Positions 42,969 through 55,258 of a stretch of 64,000 nucleotides of DNA are shown one piece after another; within the stretch, counting starts at the first letter, position 1, and every line of letters begins with the position of its first letter. Below the pieces are notes generated by a model. That model saw only the letters and a list, made by a program, of their open reading frames with translations. It was not told the DNA's origin and did not search any database. The stretch is from Ophiosphaerella korrae (Eukaryota; Ascomycota; Dothideomycetes; Pleosporales; Phaeosphaeriaceae): the NCBI GenBank assembly GCA_028456385.1, contig JALNQF010000012.1:124001-188000 (forward strand), given 5' to 3'. The position numbers and the translations under genes are program-made.

Positions 42969-43577
42969 CGTCTTGGGTGTCTTAGGGATATCGTCCTTGG
43001 GCCGCGGTCCGGGGGAACTCGCGGGGTGGCGCGTCGCAGCGTTTGCGAAATGAAAGCAGAGACTGAGAGGCTACATGAACATGCTGCGACCTGAAGAGTG
43101 AAGAGACAACATTACGCCTAAGAGCGCGATGATGTTGGCTGTGCACTGACTGGAGTGCCGTAGTGCCGCAAAGCTGCAGGGTTCTTCATAGGTCCTTCAC
43201 ATGACGACGATCCAAGCTCCAGCGCCCACGCTACGGCAATGCGCTAATCGTCACCATGCAGCGCAGCAGCAGGGTTGGCCACAATGTCGACTCTCGTTAC
43301 CAAGAGGCTGGATTATCTTCTATTGCCTACTCGCTGTTCAGAGAAAAAAAAAAAAAAAAAAAAAATGCACAGAGCTCATGCGACGGTCCTGATCTACTGC
43401 ACACTAGCGAAGCTGCCTGCCTAAGCCTTTCATGATTATAAAATGGAAATGCCTCGAGACTCCCGCAGATTTTGCACCTGCCCAGAAATCATCCTAGCCT
43501 GAAATATATCTACTACTCCATAGACCCAACCACATTTTAGAAGCCAGTATACGCCAGCTAAACTAACCTTGAGACGC
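42969..43577. other. intergenic between the NIPA-like gene and CBP80
   Basis: 609 bp with a run of 22 A starting at 43344. No gene recognised. Confidence 0.5.
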
Positions 43578-46394
43578 TCACAACTCAGACATCTGCGCTG
43601 CTCCGTTTGTAGCCTCGGCAACATCGCTCTGCTCTATGGTCTCGGGAACATCTGGCTCCGCGGCGAGCAACTTGATCCTCGCTTCAACAGCCTCCTCGCC
43701 GACAACAGACTCTTCAACCTGAGCCTTGCGAATGAAGACGGTGCGCCAACGCTTGCCCCATGCGCGAATGAGCATGACTTCCTCCTCAGTGAGTTCGCCA
43801 TTGGACTGCTTTTCAATGAGAACATCAGCAGAGCCTTCTGCGACGCCACGCATAGAATCTTCAATATATTTGAAGAGCTCACGAGCGTTGTCTCGATCTT
43901 TTGCAAGTGTGGCCTCGACCATATCGATCTGCTCCTGTGGCAAACCTTTTTGAAGTCGAGCAGAGGCAATTTGTCGATTGCGGTTGGTAACCTTGGCTAC
44001 GGTGTTGGAGACCATCTCGAAGACCCAACTCTCGGTAAGTGCCTCGCCAGCACCCATATGGCTGCCAAAGACCCACTGCACTACCGTCATTGGTGCAAGG
44101 ATCGTGTAGTTGAGTAAGATGTCAATAATTCTAACGGCAACACCGGGCTGATCCTTCCAATACTCAACAACGCTTGCCACAATTTGGCGACGCGCAACTT
44201 CATTCTGGGAAAGCTCGAGTAAACGGTCCTTGCCTCGCTCGATGCAAGAAAGAACGTGGGAGAGTGACTTTGCACCCAGACGGCAGATGGCAGTAACGAA
44301 GGCGTCAGTGGATGGGACGAGAACCTCGGTGTTACCCTGCTCAAGGGCTTGTTCGTGGATTCGGTCAATAGTAACCTGAACTTCCTCCGCGGTAGCTTTC
44401 TTTCTCAGTTGACTCAGTAGAATCTGGCCCTCTTGAGCATATGGTGTTTCTAGTGCAACAGGTCAGCATCGTTCGATGTTGAACAGACTTTACATACGTG
44501 GATTTTCGTATTTGAAATCAGGGCTGTTATCTGCATCCAACCGCTCAGGAATCAAAGAGTGCATTGGGTCAGGTAAAGTGGATCTGATACGCTTTGCGAA
44601 TGACAAACGGATTTCTTTGTCCAGAGTAGCAAGAATGAAAGCTTTTTGTGGGTGAAGCTTCGATAATTCGAGATTTTCAAGCCTATGTATTGTTAGTGTT
44701 ACTCTTTCTTAGTCAAGCATGTACATACCACTCTGTCCATCTCCATCGGAACTCAAAGTTGCTCAGGTGGTGTGAAAACCAGTCCAAGAATCGATAGCCT
44801 AATTCTAGATCAAGCAAGGGGAGGCTCTTGTAAATGGTGCGAATAGCTCGTCCTAGCGAAGGGGCGATAGCAGCAGGGGCAACCTTGCAGCATTGCGTGA
44901 TGAGGGAGTGATAGTAAACCAACTTATGCTCAGCGCCGGGTAGCTTGAAGAGTTGCGAAAAGATAGCATCTATCACCATGTCCTCTGGCTTGTATTGGAG
45001 CTTATCACCAACTACATCTCTAAACTTATCAAATGGCGTTCCACGCTTGGCGAAGGTTCCCTGTTGCCAGTAGCAGTCGAGATCTACAAGGAATTTGGCG
45101 ACCATTTCGCGATTGAAGTCAAGTTGATTTATGGTGTCGACGATGGCGTCTCGAATCAAAGATGATGCGATGTCAGTAGTCTTTGGAACCGTACCGGCAT
45201 CCTGGCCTGGGAACAGAGAGAGATAAGCCTCTGGGAAAACTGGTCTTGAGCCGGGATTAACTGGTGATGGAATAGTGAATGTTGGGAAGGCATGAGTCTG
45301 TGGAGCTTCGGGTAGCGATTCTTCTCCCTCGGACTTCCCTACCGTTCGGCGGAAGGCATCCGCCTCGAAGCGTGGAAGACATGCAAGGTCAAAGCCATTC
45401 TCTGCCTCACTGGAAAGTTGTGCTTGGAGCAGACCGATCACACTGTGGTAACCCATTGGCTTTGCTTCTTCGTCACCAACATAAGAGTGAATAAAACTCT
45501 CAATGGGTACCATGTTACCTGCAACAATACCCGTATTTCTGAGCAGCTGCCGTGCCTGCTCATGGAATCGGGTGCCTCCCGAAACGATCGCATATGGAAT
45601 AGTGAGAAGAATAATTTTGACAAGCTCGATGCCAACGACCTGATCATGTTAGTGACTGCCTCTATTGTGGGGCGGATGGGTGTGCATTACGTCGTTTTCG
45701 TTTGCGCTCTGCAGATCCACAACCGTGTCGAATAGTTGTCCAAGGAGGGTGAAGACACCATCGTCCTGATACAGTGGCTGCAAACACGCGAAGAACCTCA
45801 GGAGCTGCTTGAATTCTTTCCACTCGCCAGCATTGAGGGCCTCTTGCGCGCGATCTCTTACGCGTTTCATTGCCTCTGTGGCGATCGCTGGGTTGACCTC
45901 ATTTCCATAGAGTGCAACAGCCGCGACGAACGGAATTTTGAAGGGCTGCTCAATCAGTCTACGGTCCATTAGTAAAACGTGTAATACAGCAGTGGGTGTA
46001 GTAAGCGCACAGTTGCACCCAGACATCAAAGAAGTCAGATCTCAGCCTTTCATCGTCAAAGTTTTGGCCAAGAATCTTTGCGATTTCGATCGCCTCATCT
46101 TGTGGCAGTTTGGTTGAGCTCGCAATATTCAACAGCAGCCGGCGGAGCTTTGGGAATGGCGGTTCTTCGTATCGTTGGCGAGGACCTCTGTCGTCGTCAC
46201 GGCGGCGTCGCTGGGGTCCGCGACCTCGATCACGATTGTAGTTATCATGGTCGTCTGTAATTGTTAGCGTCGCGAAGCCCTCTAGAGCGCTATGCCGTAG
46301 GCTTACCATCACGTCGGCGTTTGTTGTTTCCTCCGCGATAGCGATCCCCGTCGCGACGGTCCTCGCGCTCCTCTTTCACGTCTACATCCGCCAT
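43578..46394 (-). CDS. CBP80: nuclear cap-binding complex large subunit CBP80 (NCBP1)
   Basis: Six exons: 46394-46307, 46254-46011, 45958-45691, 45639-44729, 44682-44498 and 44449-43578; 855 residues. All five introns are 46-52 nt with GT..AG ends. The start MADVDVKEEREDRRDGDRY leads into an Arg/Asp-rich segment. The MIF4G-like helical repeats begin with FPKLRRLLLNIASSTKLP; further family segments are FKIPFVAAVALYGN, ELVKIILLTIPYAIVSGGTR, FEFRWRWTEW, LDADNSPDFKYENP, VEYWKDQPGVAVRIIDILLN and SHMGAGEALTESWVFEMV. With CBP20 the protein binds the m7G cap of nuclear transcripts and links to splicing, export and decay. The MIF4G domain 3 region and C-terminus are complete. Confidence 0.93.
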
Positions 46395-48083
46395 GGCCGA
46401 TGCGAACACAGTGTTTGAGCGGTGATGAAGCTTCTCGAATGAAGGCGCACTGTGTGAGTGTTGGGGATAGAAGTCGTGCTGGCGAATGGATGGGAAAGGG
46501 CGGGAATCGTGCGTCTTGGTGTGTCGCGGAGCTCTGTAGTCGCGGTCGGTGTTAAGTAGAGCTTAGACATTGAAACAGTTAGCGTCCGTTTGTTGCACGT
46601 GATCCGGGTCAACTTCCATCTCCTCTCCCTCCTCAGTGGCCCCCGAGGCAGCTTGAGGATATTGAGTTGCACGCGTCCGAATTTTCATCTCTGCAAATGC
46701 ATGCTCATCTGTCTGTGTACTGCTAAGATCTTTCACCCTACTTTCCTTCCAGGGTCGTCAAAAAATACTACTCCACTGAGGGTTATAGAAATCACTTTAC
46801 TTTATTGCACAAGCATGAGATCCCTCGCCCAAGCTAGCAATTTTAGGTAATTACATACGTGACATTAGTCGAATTCTACTAGTGACAATCCTTATCGTAA
46901 ATCAAGGCAAAAGTGAGTATTGCAAAGCGCGGGAGGAGAACTCAATCTGCACACACTCTCACCCTTATCTGCTCATTTGATTAAGAGACAACTTGAATAA
47001 CGATCTGCTTTATCTCTAACAATCACATGCAAGTATTCAGCAGCATATCTTAGCGCTGAGTATCTATTTTCGTCGATTACACCTTCAGGTAAGCAACTTC
47101 ATTGCTATCTCTAGCATATTTAGTAGCATATAGCCGAGGAATGCACAAAATAGACACACAATAAATTTAGTGTTTCTTTGTGTTTGCCATTGTGCTAAAT
47201 CCCGAGTAGCACGTAAAATCACGCACAGAGAATTTTCAGTACCTGCCGAATTTTGGAGCAAAAACATGCATAGCCGAAAAGAGGAGAAGAGAGTGGGTCT
47301 ATCTAGCATGTGGCCATAGAAACGCCATGAGAACAACCGAGCGTTGAAGTCCTTGCACTAGAGTGAGAACAAGCTATTTCTAAATCTAGGGCAAGTATGC
47401 CCCGAAATGTGGACATTAGCTTGCTCCAGTACTGATCTAGGTCCGGCAGTCCACTAACAATCCCAATAGCCCGCCATTTCCCGATTGATACTGTTGTAAG
47501 ATCAACCACCAGAGTACAAGTCGCAATTCAACACAAATGCAGACCCACACAAACGCACTTTGTGAACTCACGTTCCACTAAAAAAAATGAACCTTAGGTG
47601 AAGAAAATTTCCCGCATGCACACCTAGTAACACATTTGCAGCCTTGAAGGCTGACCGTGGAACCTAATAAGCAAGACCTGTCTGACGATGTTCGTAAACG
47701 GAAGATCGGCTGTTTTTGAAGATTCCTTCTTCCCCCCGTGTTCAACCATGTGTGCTCGCCAGTTTTCAGGAAAGGGGACGAAAGAGAAACATTTACGGTG
47801 CCAGTCCGTAGAGTTGTCGAAGTGACGGGGAGGCCAAGTTCCGGAAGAGCAAGCAAGCCAGGTCATTCTTTGATAATGTGAAAGTCGGTATCATTCAGAC
47901 GCGCTCATTATGTCAGGGAAGGGGCGTACACATGGTAGTATACATGCCCGAAAAAACCGACGTCCAACCCAGATTCCATTTTTGCCTCTCTTCGGACGTA
48001 AAGCGTTGTTCTCGTAAGCGCAAGATTTGAAACCCACGCTACTCGGACTGGATAGTTCGTTTCGTGCAAGAGACGAATCGGAC
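46395..48083. other. intergenic, partly AT-rich, nothing recognised
   Basis: 1.7 kb between the CBP80 start and the GSK3 stop. The part 46850-47340 is AT-rich with no protein-like frame. A minus-strand frame at 47085-47336 has some hydrophobic character but no family match by eye. Confidence 0.45.
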
Positions 48084-49599
48084 TTAATCCAGCCTCGCCA
48101 GCATTTGATCTCTCGTTAATGGTTTGAAATTTGGCGATTCGAAATCCAGACCACGCGAGGCTAATGCTGGCCGAATGTGTTGTGGGACTAGCTGCTGGTT
48201 AAGTCGAGGTTCAATGGAAAGTTCTGCTTTAGTTAGCCTCTTAATTTTATAAGAACGGGAATGGGTGCGTACCGTGAAGCGTGAAGTTGTAAAGCTCTGG
48301 CATATCCCGCGAGGCTCCGTTGGGATGGCGCGAGTCGGGTAGACGAGTATTCGGGTCCCTCAGTTCATCGAAGAACGGATGCACCATGGCATCAATGGCG
48401 GATAGCCGCTGGGTTGGAGTGTACTCCAGAAGCTTCGAGATGAGATCGATCGCATTGGAATCGGCCTTCCTGAACACCTATAAACAAACATATTAGAAGG
48501 TTACACAAAAGTTGGTGACTTCAAAACCTACCTTACTGAACGGATGAGGCTTGATTTGGGGGAACTTGTGCTCCATGTAATTTGGGTTCATGGTGCGAAT
48601 TTGGTCGCGAGTGGGAGTTCCAAGGACTTTGATGATCTCAACAAGCTGGTCAATGCCTGATTCTCCTGGGAACAATGGCTGACCGAGCATCAGCTCAGCC
48701 ATGACACAACCAGTTGACCAGACATCTTATTTTACCTGTTAGTAGACTCGCGTGACAGGAGTAGATCACCATAACGTACCAATCTTGGTGGTGTAGTTTG
48801 TAGCCCCAAAGATGAGTTCGGGCGCCCTGTAGTACCGCGAGCAAATATACGACACGTTTGGCTCATTTTCCACGAGTATTTTAGCGCTTCCAAAATCGCA
48901 CAATTTCAGTACACCGGTTGACGGGTCCAACAACAGGTTTTGAGGCTTGATGTCCCTGTGGCAGATGCCTTGTGAGTGAATGTATGCGAGCGAACGGAAC
49001 AGTTGGTAGATGTAAAGCTTGACTTCGAGAATAGGCATGACGGTCTTCATTTTGTTGAAGTAGCGCGAGGCACGGTAGACGGTCTCGGGAACGAATTCGA
49101 GCACGAGGTTGAGGTAAACTTCGTCCTTCTGTGGCTGAAACGGTTAGCTACACGAAATGCAAGCGCGGGATTATTTGCAGACACATACCCGCTCGCCGTT
49201 GTTGTAGAAGAAGGCCTTGAGTTCAACAATGTTGGGATGCCTGACGATGCGCATGATCTGCAATTCACGGTTCTACTTTTGCGTCAGCACATGCGCGTTT
49301 GCAGGCATGGGGTCAGGTGTGCACACGCACCTTGAAGCGCTTGTCCTGCAACACGCGTTTGATGGCGGCGTCTTCCCCGCTGGGAGACAACTTGGTCTGG
49401 AAGACGACGCCGAAAGAGCCGTTACCAACGATCTTGCACTGCGTGTATGCCAGATCCTTGTACTCGCCCGTCTCGCCGTCCTGGACCTTTTCGCGGATGA
49501 CTTCTGCGGGGGCGTTAGCAGGCAGACACGGAGAGGGCAGCAGGGAGACGCACCGCCCATTCTGAGAGAGGAGAAGGCCGATGGCCGGTTCTGGCTCAT
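48084..49599 (-). CDS. GSK3: GSK3-family serine/threonine kinase
   Basis: Seven exons: 49599-49554, 49503-49331, 49272-49189, 49134-48780, 48725-48532, 48477-48273 and 48223-48084; 398 residues, the usual length. Introns are 49-58 nt. The N-terminus [15 protein letters not shown] is short. Kinase motifs are [13 protein letters not shown], the lysine in [23 protein letters not shown], the activation-loop tyrosine region [37 protein letters not shown] and [15 protein letters not shown]. The C-terminal tail ends in [13 protein letters not shown]3 integrates nutrient, stress and developmental signals; fungal members affect growth, conidiation and virulence. Its 5' side opens onto a 14-kb region without recognised genes. 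Confidence 0.95.
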
Positions 49600-49853
49600 T
49601 GTTTGGGGTTATGCAACGAGGGGGTATCCGGCAGCAGTGCACGGATTACTATCGAGAATAAGGCGGGCTGTAGTTGAGGAGGGAGTGGGAGACGAGGCGG
49701 TGGAGGACGAGGAGATCCGTGGTGGGCAGCGGGTGGTGGTGGCGCGGTAGGGATGAGGTGAAGCGTCAGTGGTGAGGCAGGTCAGGGTGCCGCGTGAGGT
49801 GCGATGCCCAGGTGACGACGTCGGGCGCGTGGCTGGGGGGGGGCAGGTGCAGG

Positions 49854-49877
49854 CGGAGGAGGAGGAGGAGGAGGAGG
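49854..49877. repeat. GGA trinucleotide repeat
   Basis: About eight GGA units upstream of GSK3. Confidence 0.85.
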
Positions 49878-50392
49878 CAGCGAAGAGGTGGAGCAGAACA
49901 GGCGGGGCGGGGCCAGACAGACAGGAATTGGGGGCAAATTGAAGGGTTCTGTGCAGGCGCGGTTGGGTGAGGAGAAAGGGTAATGTTGGGGTTCTTGAGG
50001 GTTGAGGGAGCCTGCGGGGCAGAGCAGCGCGCTAATGAGGGATCGTTCACAGCTTGCCCGTCACTTGACCTCTCGCTCGCTTTGCGGGACAGTCAGCCCT
50101 CAACCAGTTCTGGGCTCAGGAGAGCTAGACGGTACCGAGACAGACAGCCCATCCATCAATCTAGGACCTGCAGCACGCCGGGACGCTGGCAATGGCTGAG
50201 TTCGCGTGGCGGCCGGCAGGCAGAGGCACCAACAGGCAAAAAGGCAAGAGCGCAGCAGGCTCTAGCAGGCACGCAGGCGGTGCCTTCCCAGCGACCAGCG
50301 TCCAGCAACGTCACCGAGCGCCTTCCTGGTCCCATGGTATCCAAGTAGCGCATAGCGCAACACGGCAGGCGGCGTGGACAATGCGGGTAGGT

Positions 50393-50420
50393 GCGACCAG
50401 GGCGACCAGGGCGACCAGGG
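50393..50420. repeat. 9-bp tandem repeat GCGACCAGG, three copies
   Basis: Three near-perfect copies in the GSK3 upstream region. Confidence 0.8.
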
Positions 50421-50500
50421 CTGGCAGAACCTCACGGCCGTGGCCCTTTGTGTTGATGGACGGGCCATCGTGCTATTGTGTGCCCGCCTTTGAGTGCATT

Positions 50501-50562
50501 GCTCCCTTGCTCCCTTGCTTCCTTGCTTCCTTGCTCCCTTGCTTCCTTGCTTCCTTGCTCCC
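50501..50562. repeat. 8-bp minisatellite CTTGCTTC/CTTGCTCC
   Basis: About seven alternating copies of CTTGCTYC over 62 bp. The higher-order order of the two unit types is itself partly repeated. Confidence 0.85.
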
Positions 50563-50598
50563 TCTCTCGCCGTCTGGCGCGTGGCTTCATCCTTACCA

Positions 50599-50641
50599 CC
50601 ACTACCACTATTACCACCACTATTACCACCACCATCACCGC
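50599..50641. repeat. ACC/ATT trinucleotide repeat
   Basis: Interspersed ACC and ATT triplets over about 43 bp. Confidence 0.75.
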
Positions 50642-53600
50642 CCGTATCATCGTCCATCATGCCACATACAGCGGCACTGTTACCTTCCTACCCAACCTTG
50701 CACCACTCACCTGCGCCCTGCTTCTGCCATTAGCGATTCTCGAAGCCACGCTCAATGTCCTGCTCCGCTCCATTGCACCCTCTAGCCAATTCAATGCTGC
50801 GCATCCTGAGTGCCGCCGGCCACTCAACGAATGCTGAATTATGCACTGTGCAAAGTCCCATGCATGTGCTTTGCTTGCACGACAGCCCGTCAATCAAAGC
50901 ATTTCCGCCACAACCTGCCTCATGTGCTGTCCATCGACTCTCGCCACTCCCATTGGTAAATGTGAGGCTGCTTGTCTATCAACGCACAATTCTTCCACTC
51001 TTCCCGCTGCGACTCATGCCACGCTGGTTAATAAGCCGACCAAGTGCACCTGCTTCTGCCTCTGCGTCTGTACAGTGCACACCACTGGCAGTGCTGCCGC
51101 GTCCCTCTATGGCCGCATCTGCATGCGTCCTTCGACCCACTATTTACGAGCACCTGATACTCGCTCCCTCCCCGGTCCCAGCAACCTGACATGCAGCTCA
51201 CCAGCTCCGAAAGCGTTCCTAGCGGTACCTGCCTGCACGAGGAAATCCGAAATGCCGCCCGTCCTCAATTTTGCTCTCTTGTGCTCCTTTGAGAATTGGT
51301 TACTGATCAGACGCCATTGCAAACAATTCGATAGTGCCACCGCCTGCCGCCCTATGGCTCAACAACTAGCGACAGAGCGCGGCTGGCGAGCGTTACACAG
51401 AGAAATCAGACAGGGCTTTAGGCCGGAACGAGTCCAACGTGCAGGAACTGAAATCTTCCCAGACCACTCATGACACCGGTGTTCCCTCCAAAACGCACTT
51501 CGCCATGACTTCACTCCCACTCAAATCGCCCATTTTCTAGCCCACAATATCGTCCGTGCGCATGACATGCTCAATCGAGCTGTCGTGTGCCGTGACTATT
51601 GCCTCGGATACAGGTCCACCTATTTGCTTGCCCGTGGTCACCGTCACCATGAAGCTGAAACAGTTTGCAATTTTTGTTGACGTTGTGTGCGCAGCCCAGC
51701 CAAGCAATGGCCTCCACTAAATGTCGATTCTTGGGTTGTCCCCACGTCAATCTGCAGCTCCGTTTCGCGAGCCGTCTATCCGCAAGTGGATCTAGACGGT
51801 CACGTGATATTGTCGCATAGCGCTAACAACCACCAGAAACTTATCTCATGCTCATTCATCCCAAGGTAATTTTTTTCATTACTTACGCCATGTTTTTGAA
51901 ACTTCCATGGTATTTTTCAACCATGGTTGGGGTGGTTTATTGGAGAAGTAAATACATGACGAACACTTCAGCCCTATTATCTTTTCAAGCGAGACACAAG
52001 GTGGTTTACGTCACCCTGAGCCCAATTGCTTCAGTCTCCTATCGCTGCTACCTAGAGCTTTCCAACTCTAGCAACTACATGCGTGCATGCACGCATGCAT
52101 GTCAACGCATCCTTTCGAGGAAACTCGCCAACGATAATACAATCAGAACCACAATTGGAAAGTGTGCGTAGCTAAACAGGTTTACTCCAGACTGCATCAT
52201 GCCGAACTATCAATACTACGTTGAGAAGTGATTGGTCCTCAACATACCTGGTCGTACATACTGTCCATCTATTACGGATCTTCCCGCCTGTCTCAGATCT
52301 TGCGGCGGAAAGTCACCTCCTAGCAGGATAACGCGCCGTCCCGCACCCTCTAATTCGTCCGCTCTTAGTTATTCCACCGTTTAGCCTTCTCAAGCATCAG
52401 CCTTAAGCAGAGACCGTGGCATCCCGGTCCAACCCTCGATGCGATCACATTCGGAAGCTTTTCTTTCAGTGTATTTATTCAAGTTAAAAAGCCACATCGG
52501 CCAGGCCGTGTAAAAGGTCGTGGCTGTCATGGACTATTCACCGTAACACAACCACAATATTACTGCCTGTAATGGCTTACTGACATTGGTTGGCTTGCTT
52601 ACATGCTTATTAGCAACTGATATCAAAGTCGAGACCGTAGCTCAAGAATGGTACGTGATATCGACAGTCCATCAGAATCGGCGCAAGTACCCGTCGTACT
52701 ATGCATAGGTACGTTTTCATGCAGGGATAAAAGTGCCCAGATTTGTCGACGCAAATATGTAAGACGAATGTTCTTGTATCTCGAACAACTACTAGTTCCA
52801 AATTTCTACGTAACTTGGTACATGGATGTAGAAGAGAACAATACTGTCATTTCACCTTCATCTAGAGCTCGACTACCGTGGTATTGCTGTCAGAATATCC
52901 TACTCTACACGCAACCGTGCTCACCGTTGACTAACATACCGCCATGTATGTGAGATGCCGACGCAAGGACGAAAACCTACCCAACTTTCCTCGAAGGTTA
53001 TGCAAGCACCCCCAACAGTTTCACATTATAGGAACAGGGATGAAGTTGCGATAAGGCACATGCCTCATGCTTCATTCGGCTCCAAATTTATAGTTGAGGG
53101 CTTCTTGTGGTACTTGGCCAAATCTTATGCGGTCTCGCCAACATCCTAGTGGAAAAGCAAGTCACCGATAGTGCTGGATGCTTGTGTGTTTGTCTGTGCA
53201 TTGCAAACTATTGTCCATGAAGGAAAAGAGCAGGAGTTCTTGGTGAGTATATCCACATATCATTCTCAAGGGGGCTAGGAATTGACGATGAGGCACTGGA
53301 TCGAAGAAATCGACCAGGTCTCACATGCTGGAAGGCTTTCACGACCCTGTTGAGGCACCGTCACTCCATCACAGACGACGATCGTCTTATTGTTTCATTT
53401 CTCATAACCCTTCACTCAACATACACTGCAGTCACAGCATATAGATCATGTCTGTCCCCGTCACACGAACATTGCATGAATTCCTCACCCCAGGTAAGCT
53501 TCCCATGCAGCATTGCGCATTAGCATCAGCCACGCAAAGCATAACCTAACGAGGATATGTCCCTGGGCACAACAGTTGCGGTGAACCAAACACCATTCCG

Positions 53601-55245
53601 GCGCTCCGGTATGTGACGTGAGGGTAAAGGTTTTTGGCGAACGTTCTCCAGCCTCTGATAGAGTGACACAAGCCCGATGTTCGGGTGATTCGCCCGAACA
53701 CACACCAGCTAGCTCCAAAGCTCCTTGGCGGCTTCAAATCTTTTAGATTTAGGGTCTAGAGCTTCCGCGACGATAAACAGTAGTTTCATTGAGCACTGTG
53801 TAGCAATAGTCGGCTTCTCACATGCGGAAAAGATCAACTCAGCATCCTTCCTACGTATAGCCATGAAACGATATCTCATTTATTTATCATTCGATTCTAC
53901 TAGCTCATAGGTGTGGCTTTAGTCTCCTACATAGATAGTGATTGGCCAACCACATAATTGATTGCTCAGTCAGGTGAGCAGGTATACCCACTTTCTTTTC
54001 CGGGGCTTAGTGATGTAGTGTACCATATATCTATATGTGCGATGACATTGGCAGATGGAAACATCACTCGCAGTTTTGCGTCACGATAACGATAACACCA
54101 ATAAGAGATCAAATACAAAAGGTTTCAGTTGGTAGTCACATATTTTAAACATCATAATAACCACGACTACCACATTCCAATCTATCTTGGTCTCGAACAC
54201 AGCATGGCGTGATAAATCGTCAAAATTGCCGATCCCCCTGAATGATTGACTCGGAAAACTACGTCTAGAATCCTATCTACTCTCAACCAAAGACATTTCC
54301 ACGCCAGTATAGATGATGATTTCAAGTTGGATTCGGATATTCGCCGGCCAGCTTTTAAGACCCACTAGCTTCACTAAGGATGGAAAGGCTTCATTTCTAC
54401 CAGACTATGTTAGTGTGGCTTGGTCTACGTGTTCTTGTGCGGGGTATTGCAGATGATCAAGGGACGATATCATTTTGCCAAGTGCATTCTATTGTGTAAA
54501 TTCACCACCCACTTGACCATCTTTAGACCCAAAACAAACAATTTAAAGCACTAACAAGACATGGGGTCTTTTTGTCATACCAATCTAGAAGCCCTGACTG
54601 AACAGATATTCGATAATGGAGAAACGCTGTGACGGGCCATATGATCAATCCTCCCATATACATGCACTTTCTTATAATAGATTGTGACTTGAATTCCGGT
54701 AAAAAAATGCCGTTTGCCGAATATAGACCGGCTTATTACATGAGATAATAACATGGATAAGGTCTCACGCCTCAAAATTGTGATACTATGATCCTGCAGG
54801 TATCTTGTTAGTGGAATTTAATCGTATGTTATTGATAATCCTTTCTTTTTTTATGCTTAATTGTGCGCTGTTCGTCTATATTCAAGTCAGGAAGGTAAGC
54901 ATATCATGACGAATCGAGGCAGGATATGAGTAGCACATTGCAAACAGATGATCGAATTCACAACTTCGCAGTCAAGAAATGCCTCATCAGTTTTCATCGT
55001 CATCCGGTCAAACATGAGCTTGTGATTCAACATGTCCGCTCTAAAGAACCCCTTACACTCCAAAGACAACGAATACTCAGGAGTCATTGAGTAACCGAGC
55101 TTCATTTGCTTTCACCACTCTGATTCCACAACAATCCGACACCCGACACCCGACACCAAACACCGACTCTCTCGCACATATCCATGCCATCTGCCCTACC
55201 CACAACCTACTGCCTTACCAATCAGCACAAATACCCACTGCCCAA

Positions 55246-55258
55246 CCCCCCCCCCCCC
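55246..55258. repeat. run of 13 C
   Basis: Homopolymer in the gene-free region; its length may be uncertain in the assembly. Confidence 0.8.
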
